DNA from: Pseudomonas batumici
Lineage (GTDB): Bacteria > Pseudomonadota > Gammaproteobacteria > Pseudomonadales > Pseudomonadaceae
DNA length: 63,724 nucleotides
Assembly: GCF_000820515.1 (NCBI RefSeq)
Contig: NZ_JXDG01000082.1
Coordinates: 1 to 63,724 of the forward strand
Reading direction: 5' to 3'
Below the pieces are notes generated by a model, which saw only the letters and a list, made by a program, of their open reading frames with translations, ran no database searches and had not been told where the DNA came from. Position numbers and translations under genes: made by a program. Shown piece after piece: positions 59,331 through 63,724 of the stretch. Each line of letters begins with the position of its first letter. Positions within the stretch are counted from its first letter, which is position 1.

Positions 59331-61325
59331 TCAACGCACCAGGTGCAGGAACTGCATGTGCCGTTCGTACTGGTCGAGGATGTCGTTGATGATCTGCTCC
59401 TTGCTGTAGCCCATCAGGTCATAGTCCTGGCTGCCTTCGCGCAGGTGCACCTCGGCGCGGTGGTAGCGACGGTTTCTCAGCGCCCTGGGGCCCATGCCGC
59501 CGCGGGCGAAGGACGGCGTGAAGTAGCCGCGCATCTGCACCTGGTAGATGAACGGGTGCTGGTCGCCATGGCCGATTTCCAGGCTGACGTTGTCATTGGC
59601 CGGGTCCGGCTGCGTCACCACGTTCAGGCCCTTCTCGACGAACCCCGCGCTGACGTCCTCGATGGCCGGACGCACCGTCTGGTCGAGGAACCGGTAGACC
59701 TCGTCCCGCGACGGGAAGTGCACCGCCTGGCCCAGGCGCTGGCGCCAACCGCTGCGCCGCGAGTGGGACACCGGCGCCAGTGAGTGCAGCCGGGCGATCT
59801 GCTTCTGCGACTCCAGGTAGAACGCCTTGTGCAGTCCCCACATCATCAGCAGCAGGATCAGCGAGAACGGCAGCGAGGTCAGCACCACCGCCGACTTCAG
59901 CGCATCGATGCTGCCGGAGAACAGCAGGGCGCTGGTGATCAGTGCGGTCATCGCGCCCCAGAACACCCGCAGCCACTTCGGCCCGTCTTCGTCGGCACTG
60001 CCGCCACGGGCGGACAAGGTCGAGAGCACCACGGTGCCGGAGTCGGCCGAGGTGACGAAGAACACAAAGCTGATGAACACCGTGACGGCGATCACCGTCT
60101 TGCTCCAGGGGTAGGTTTCCAGCAGCAGGTACAGCGTCCGTGACGGATCCTCGAGGGCCGACTGGCCGAGGGCGGTCATGCCGTGGTTGAGCACCTGGTC
60201 GATGGCGCTGTTACCGAAGATCGACATCCACGCCAGGGTGAAGCCCAGCGGGATCAGCAGCACGCCGAAGACGAACTCGCGAAGGGTCCGGCCGCGGGAG
60301 ATCCGCGCGATGAACAGGCCGACGAACGGCGCCCAGGCGATCCACCAGGCCCAGTAGAACACTGTCCAGCCGCCCAGCCAGTCGCTGGGCTTGTCATAGG
60401 CGTAGAGGTCGAAACTCTTGGTCGGCAGCGCGCCGAGGTAGTCGCCCAGATTCTGGATCAGGGTATTGAGCAGGTGCTGGGTCGGCCCGGCGAACAGCAC
60501 GAACAGCAGCAGCGCGCAGGCCAGCAGCATGTTGATATCGGACATCACCCGCACGCCCTTGTCGACGCCGGTGACCGCGACGGCGATGGCCGCGCCCATC
60601 ATCAGGCTGATCAGCCCGACCTGGACCCACTGGGTGTGGGGCACGTTGAACAGGTAGTCCAGGCCCGAGTTGAGGTGCAGGACGCCAAAGCCCATGTCGG
60701 CGCCGAGGCCGAACACCGTGGCGATGATGCCGAAGCCGTCCACGGCATAGCCGATGGGCCCGTTGATGCGCTTGCCGATCAGCGGATAGAGCGCCGAGCG
60801 CAGGGCCAGCGGCAGGTTGTGCCGGTAGGCGAAGTAGGCCAGGGCCATGCCGACGAAGGCGAACACCCCCCAGCCGTGCAGGCCCCAGTGCAGAAACAGG
60901 ATCTGCATGGCCTGGCGCGCGGCGGCCGGGGTCCCGGCCTCGCCCTGGGGCGGTTGCAGCAGGTGGGTCAGGGGTTCGGAGACGCAGAAGAAGAACAGGG
61001 TGATGCTGATCCCGGCGGCGAACAGCATGCCGGCCCAGGACAGATAGCTGAACTCGGGTTCGTCGTGGTCGGCACCGAGCTTGATCTTGCCGTAGCCGGA
61101 CAAGGCGGTGACCACCACGAAGACCAGGTACAGGGTCATCGCCAGCAGGTAATACCAGCCGACCGTATTGGCCGCCCAGTTCTGTGCCGCCAGCAGCCAT
61201 TGGCCGGCGGCTTCGGGCAGGGCGATGACCAGCAGGCCGAACAGCAGGATGAAGGTGGCGGCGAAGTAGAACACCGGTGGGTTCATGCGGACCAGGCCGC
61301 TGGTGGGGAGGGCTGAAGTGCTCAT
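59331..61325 (-). CDS. BCCT-family choline/betaine transporter (BetT-like)
   Basis: 664 residues with about 12 membrane helices. The BCCT signature FYWAWWIAWAPFVGLFIARI and WYYLLAMTLYLVFVV, LSWAGMLFAAGISITLFFFC are present. A long cytoplasmic C-terminal tail (about 510-664) resembles BetT-type osmosensing tails. It should take up choline or betaine with protons. The inverted repeat upstream (61418-61445) resembles a BetI site and supports the choline link. Start ATG 61325. Confidence 0.92.
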   Translation of the reverse strand: MSTSALPTSGLVRMNPPVFYFAATFILLFGLLVIALPEAAGQWLLAAQNWAANTVGWYYLLAMTLYLVFVVVTALSGYGKIKLGADHDEPEFSYLSWAGMLFAAGISITLFFFCVSEPLTHLLQPPQGEAGTPAAARQAMQILFLHWGLHGWGVFAFVGMALAYFAYRHNLPLALRSALYPLIGKRINGPIGYAVDGFGIIATVFGLGADMGFGVLHLNSGLDYLFNVPHTQWVQVGLISLMMGAAIAVAVTGVDKGVRVMSDINMLLACALLLFVLFAGPTQHLLNTLIQNLGDYLGALPTKSFDLYAYDKPSDWLGGWTVFYWAWWIAWAPFVGLFIARISRGRTLREFVFGVLLIPLGFTLAWMSIFGNSAIDQVLNHGMTALGQSALEDPSRTLYLLLETYPWSKTVIAVTVFISFVFFVTSADSGTVVLSTLSARGGSADEDGPKWLRVFWGAMTALITSALLFSGSIDALKSAVVLTSLPFSLILLLMMWGLHKAFYLESQKQIARLHSLAPVSHSRRSGWRQRLGQAVHFPSRDEVYRFLDQTVRPAIEDVSAGFVEKGLNVVTQPDPANDNVSLEIGHGDQHPFIYQVQMRGYFTPSFARGGMGPRALRNRRYHRAEVHLREGSQDYDLMGYSKEQIINDILDQYERHMQFLHLVR

Positions 61326-61417
61326 GAGACGGGCACCTCAAGGGTATGAAGCGTGGCTGGGCATCTCGGACTCAGCAAAGGCAAGCCTCCTGTTGTGAGC
61401 GGGCGGCGGGCCGCCGG

Positions 61418-61445
61418 TTTAACTTGATCGAACGGTCAAGTTAAA
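61418..61445. promoter_or_regulatory. BetI-like operator upstream of the BCCT gene
   Basis: Perfect 10-base arms TTTAACTTGA and TCAAGTTAAA around the 8-base spacer TCGAACGG. The core TTGATCGAACGGTCAA resembles known BetI boxes (TTGA-N8-TCAA type). It lies ~90 bases before the transporter start. Confidence 0.65.
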
Positions 61446-61502
61446 CACGGATGTGGTCTGTAGGACTAATCGCAGGGCTTGGCGGTGCGACTTTGTGGCG
61501 AG

Positions 61503-62432
61503 CTAGCGCTGCGTTCCGTCCTCATGCTGCTGCAGGTTGGCCTGGGTCAGGTTGCAGCCGGCCGGCACGCTGCGGGTCAGCCAGACGTTGCCGCCGATGG
61601 TGGCGCCGCGGCCGATGGTGATGCGGCCGAGGATGGTCGCCCCGGCGTAGATCACCACGTCGTCCTCGACGATGGGGTGACGCGGATGACCCTTCTGCAA
61701 CTGGCCGTCCTCATCCGCCGGGAAGCGCTTGGCGCCCAGGGTCACCGCCTGGTAGATCCGCACCCGCTCGCCGATGATGGCGGTTTCGCCGATCACCACG
61801 CCGGTACCATGGTCGATAAAGAAACTGCGGCCGATCTGCGCCCCGGGGTGAATGTCGATCCCGGTGGCCGAGTGGGCGATTTCCGAACTGATCCGCGCCA
61901 GCAACGGCAACCCGGCCCGGTACAGGTGATGGGCCAGGCGATGATGGATCACCGCGAGAATCCCCGGGTAGCACAACAGCACTTCATCGACGCTGCGTGC
62001 CGCCGGGTCGCCGTGGTAGGCCGCCAGCACGTCGGTGTCGAGCATCCGGCGTAATTCCGGCAGGGCCATGGCGAAGTCCTGGATCAGTTGCACGGCCTTG
62101 GCCTGGACCTCGCTGTCCGACTCGCCGCCGTGCCGCGCCACATAGCGCAGTTCCAGCCGCGCCTGGGCCAGCAGGGCATTGAGGGCGGCGTCCAGGGTGT
62201 GGCCGACGTAGAAATCTTCGCTTTCCTCACGCAGGTCCACCGGCCCCAGGCGCATGGGAAACAGCGCGCCGCAGAGTGACTCGAGGATCTCGGCCATGGC
62301 CTGGCGTGACGGTAGTTCACGGCCGCCCTGTTCGTCGCTGACCCGGCCGTTACGGCTGCGCCACTCATCCCGGGCGCTGCGCAGCTGGCTGACGATGGTC
62401 TGTAGTTGCCAATGGCTGGAACGCTCGCTCAC
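61503..62432 (-). CDS. epsC: Serine O-acetyltransferase, EpsC type
   Basis: 309 residues. The N-terminal helical domain (AEILESLCGALFPMRLG, GHTLDAALNALLAQARLEL) and the left-handed beta-helix of hexapeptide repeats (IHPGAQIGRSFFIDHGTGVV, GETAIIGERVRIYQAVTLGA) match the EpsC branch. Catalytic His are in DIHPGA and IDHGTG. It makes O-acetylserine for cysteine synthesis. GTG 62432 has GGAGA at good spacing; TTG 62438 is in frame but too close. It is divergent from the D-cysteine desulfhydrase gene. Confidence 0.9.
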   Translation of the reverse strand: MSERSSHWQLQTIVSQLRSARDEWRSRNGRVSDEQGGRELPSRQAMAEILESLCGALFPMRLGPVDLREESEDFYVGHTLDAALNALLAQARLELRYVARHGGESDSEVQAKAVQLIQDFAMALPELRRMLDTDVLAAYHGDPAARSVDEVLLCYPGILAVIHHRLAHHLYRAGLPLLARISSEIAHSATGIDIHPGAQIGRSFFIDHGTGVVIGETAIIGERVRIYQAVTLGAKRFPADEDGQLQKGHPRHPIVEDDVVIYAGATILGRITIGRGATIGGNVWLTRSVPAGCNLTQANLQQHEDGTQR

Positions 62433-62622
62433 GATCAAATCTCCGGCTGGACGACCGGCCTATCGGGTCGCCTGAATGACTTCCACTTTACGGCACCGAC
62501 ACAAACGGCAATTAAGAACGAATGGTGCTTTATTCAGAACTTTTCGGCATAAGCGAATGACAGTTGCCTGGCGAAAAGCCGCTGCCTATAGTCCTGGCAT
62601 CTCCCACAGTCAGCTTGGCCCC

Positions 62623-63615
62623 ATGATCAAACAACAGCTTGCCCGTTTTACCCGTCTGGAACTCCTGGCCCAGGCCACCCCCCTGGAAAAGCTCGAACGC
62701 CTGTCGGCGTGGGTCGGCCGCGATATCTACATCAAGCGCGATGACCTGACCCCCCTGGCCCTGGGCGGCAACAAGCTGCGCAAGCTGGAATACCTGGGGG
62801 CCGATGCCCTGGCGGTCGGCGCCGATACGCTGATCACCGCCGGTGCCATCCAGTCCAACCATGTGCGCCAGACGGCGGCCCTGGCGGCCCGTCTCGGACT
62901 GGGCTGCGTGGCCCTGCTGGAGAATCCCATCGGTACCGAGGACGCCAACTACCTGGGCAACGGCAACCGCTTGTTGCTGGACCTGTTCGGCGCCCGGGTC
63001 GAGTTGGTAGACAACCTGGACAATGCCGACGAGCAGTTGCAGGCCCTGGCCGAGCGCCTGCGTGGCAACGGCAAGAAGCCGTACCTGGTGCCGATCGGCG
63101 GTTCCAACGCCCTGGGCGCGCTGGGTTATGTACGGGCCGGATTCGAACTGGCGGCGCAGATCGAGGACAGCGGGCTGGAATTTGCCGCGGTGGTGCTGGC
63201 CTCCGGCAGCGCCGGGACCCACAGCGGCCTGGGCCTGGCCTTGAGCGAAGCGCTGCCGCGGTTGCCGGTGGTCGGGGTGACGGTGTCCCGTAGCGACGAG
63301 GCGCAGCGTCCGAAGGTGCAGGGCCTGGCCGAGCGCACGGCCGAGTTGCTGGGGGTGTCGGTACCGGCCAGCTTCAAGGTCGAATTGTGGGACGAGTATT
63401 TCGCACCGCGTTATGGCGAGCCGAACGCCGGGACACTGGCGGCGGTCAAGCTGCTGGCCAGCCAGGAAGGCATCCTGCTCGACCCGGTCTACACCGGCAA
63501 GGCCATGGCCGGGCTGCTCGATGGCATCGCTCTCCAGCGTTTCGAGGACGGCCCGATCATCTTCCTCCATACCGGTGGCGCTCCGGCATTGTTTGCCTAC
63601 GAGGCTATGCTGTAA
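62623..63615 (+). CDS. dcyD: D-cysteine desulfhydrase
   Basis: 330 residues, a fold-type II PLP enzyme. IYIKRDDLTPLALGGNKLRK carries the Schiff-base Lys (~51); TAGAIQSNHVRQTAALAARL and LASGSAGTHSGL are the phosphate and substrate sites; ILLDPVYTGKAMAGL and IFLHTGGAPALFAYE end the chain. This is the ACC deaminase/D-cysteine desulfhydrase family; Ser and Thr details favour desulfhydrase (DcyD), which yields pyruvate, ammonia and sulfide. Start ATG 62623. It is divergent from epsC, so cysteine synthesis and breakdown sit side by side. Confidence 0.9.
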   Translation: MIKQQLARFTRLELLAQATPLEKLERLSAWVGRDIYIKRDDLTPLALGGNKLRKLEYLGADALAVGADTLITAGAIQSNHVRQTAALAARLGLGCVALLENPIGTEDANYLGNGNRLLLDLFGARVELVDNLDNADEQLQALAERLRGNGKKPYLVPIGGSNALGALGYVRAGFELAAQIEDSGLEFAAVVLASGSAGTHSGLGLALSEALPRLPVVGVTVSRSDEAQRPKVQGLAERTAELLGVSVPASFKVELWDEYFAPRYGEPNAGTLAAVKLLASQEGILLDPVYTGKAMAGLLDGIALQRFEDGPIIFLHTGGAPALFAYEAML

Positions 63616-63647
63616 CCCGACCTTGATCGCAAGGCGAGCGCGGACCC

Positions 63648-63724
63648 TGTAGGAGCTGGCTTGCCAGCGATGAGGCCCGCAAGCCTTGCAGCGATCATTC
63701 GGCCGCCATCGCCGGCAAGCCAGC
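63648..63724. repeat. REPIN-type paired REP element, cut by window end
   Basis: TGTAGGAGCTGGCTTGCCAG begins near 63648, and the opposed core GCCGGCAAGCCAGC runs off the window. Confidence 0.8.

Overview
The window looks like chromosome of a fluorescent Pseudomonas. The base composition is GC-rich, and the gaps carry REP/REPIN repeats built on GGAGCCGGCTTGCCGGCGAT-type and GGAGCGAGCTTGCTCGCGA-type cores. There is also a Pseudomonas-style sulfate cluster (oscA-sbp-cysTWA), a pgaABCD operon, desA beside a PAS-GGDEF-EAL gene, and many families common in that genus. The species was not determined.

Layout. (1) 1-5837: 3' end of a large Ig-repeat adhesin, a TolC-family outer-membrane lipoprotein, an Asp/Asn beta-hydroxylase-like protein and a sulfotransferase, all on the + strand. 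(2) 5993-16193: a slipin/NfeD pair, a YbaK-like deacylase, DUF2789, a MarR-controlled FUSC-DUF1656-HlyD-NodT efflux operon, a two-helix membrane protein, a DUF945 protein and an orphan ORF remnant. (3) 16333-22694: pgaABCD for poly-N-acetylglucosamine synthesis and export. (4) 22798-30835: accessory stretch with a 1761-residue dermonecrotic-toxin-like protein, a small promoter-hairpin-terminator unit, an Abi_2/HEPN gene, a decayed copy of the toxin 3' end, a DUF3077-like gene behind a structured leader, a 46-bp perfect palindrome, tRNA-Arg(CCG) and a lone RebB R-body gene. (5) 31182-39852: gabD-gabT, a REC-HDOD protein, a PAS-GGDEF protein, desA and a PAS-GGDEF-EAL protein. (6) 40157-44362: sulfate uptake. 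(7) 44622-48372: a three-gene FAD/[3Fe-4S]/cytochrome dehydrogenase. (8) 48447-63615: Mpo1-like protein, Crp-like and AraC regulators, a fatty-acid desaturase, a small avidin-like barrel protein, an alpha/beta hydrolase with a truncated sigma-54 activator and a MetQ-like binding protein, an aldo-keto reductase, a LysR/SDR pair, a BetT-type BCCT transporter, EpsC serine acetyltransferase and D-cysteine desulfhydrase.

Themes. Surface and biofilm functions (adhesin, PNAG, three signalling proteins with GGDEF, EAL or HDOD domains) are prominent. So is sulfur metabolism (oscA, sbp-cysTWA, MetQ-like, truncated sigma-54 activator, EpsC, cysteine desulfhydrase). The two parts most worth a second look are the adhesin operon with its hydroxylase and sulfotransferase, and the toxin/Abi/sRNA segment at 22.8-29.5 kb, where an HEPN-type Abi gene lies between an intact toxin 3' end and the wreck of a second one. 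All calls come from reading the sequence. No database search was run.
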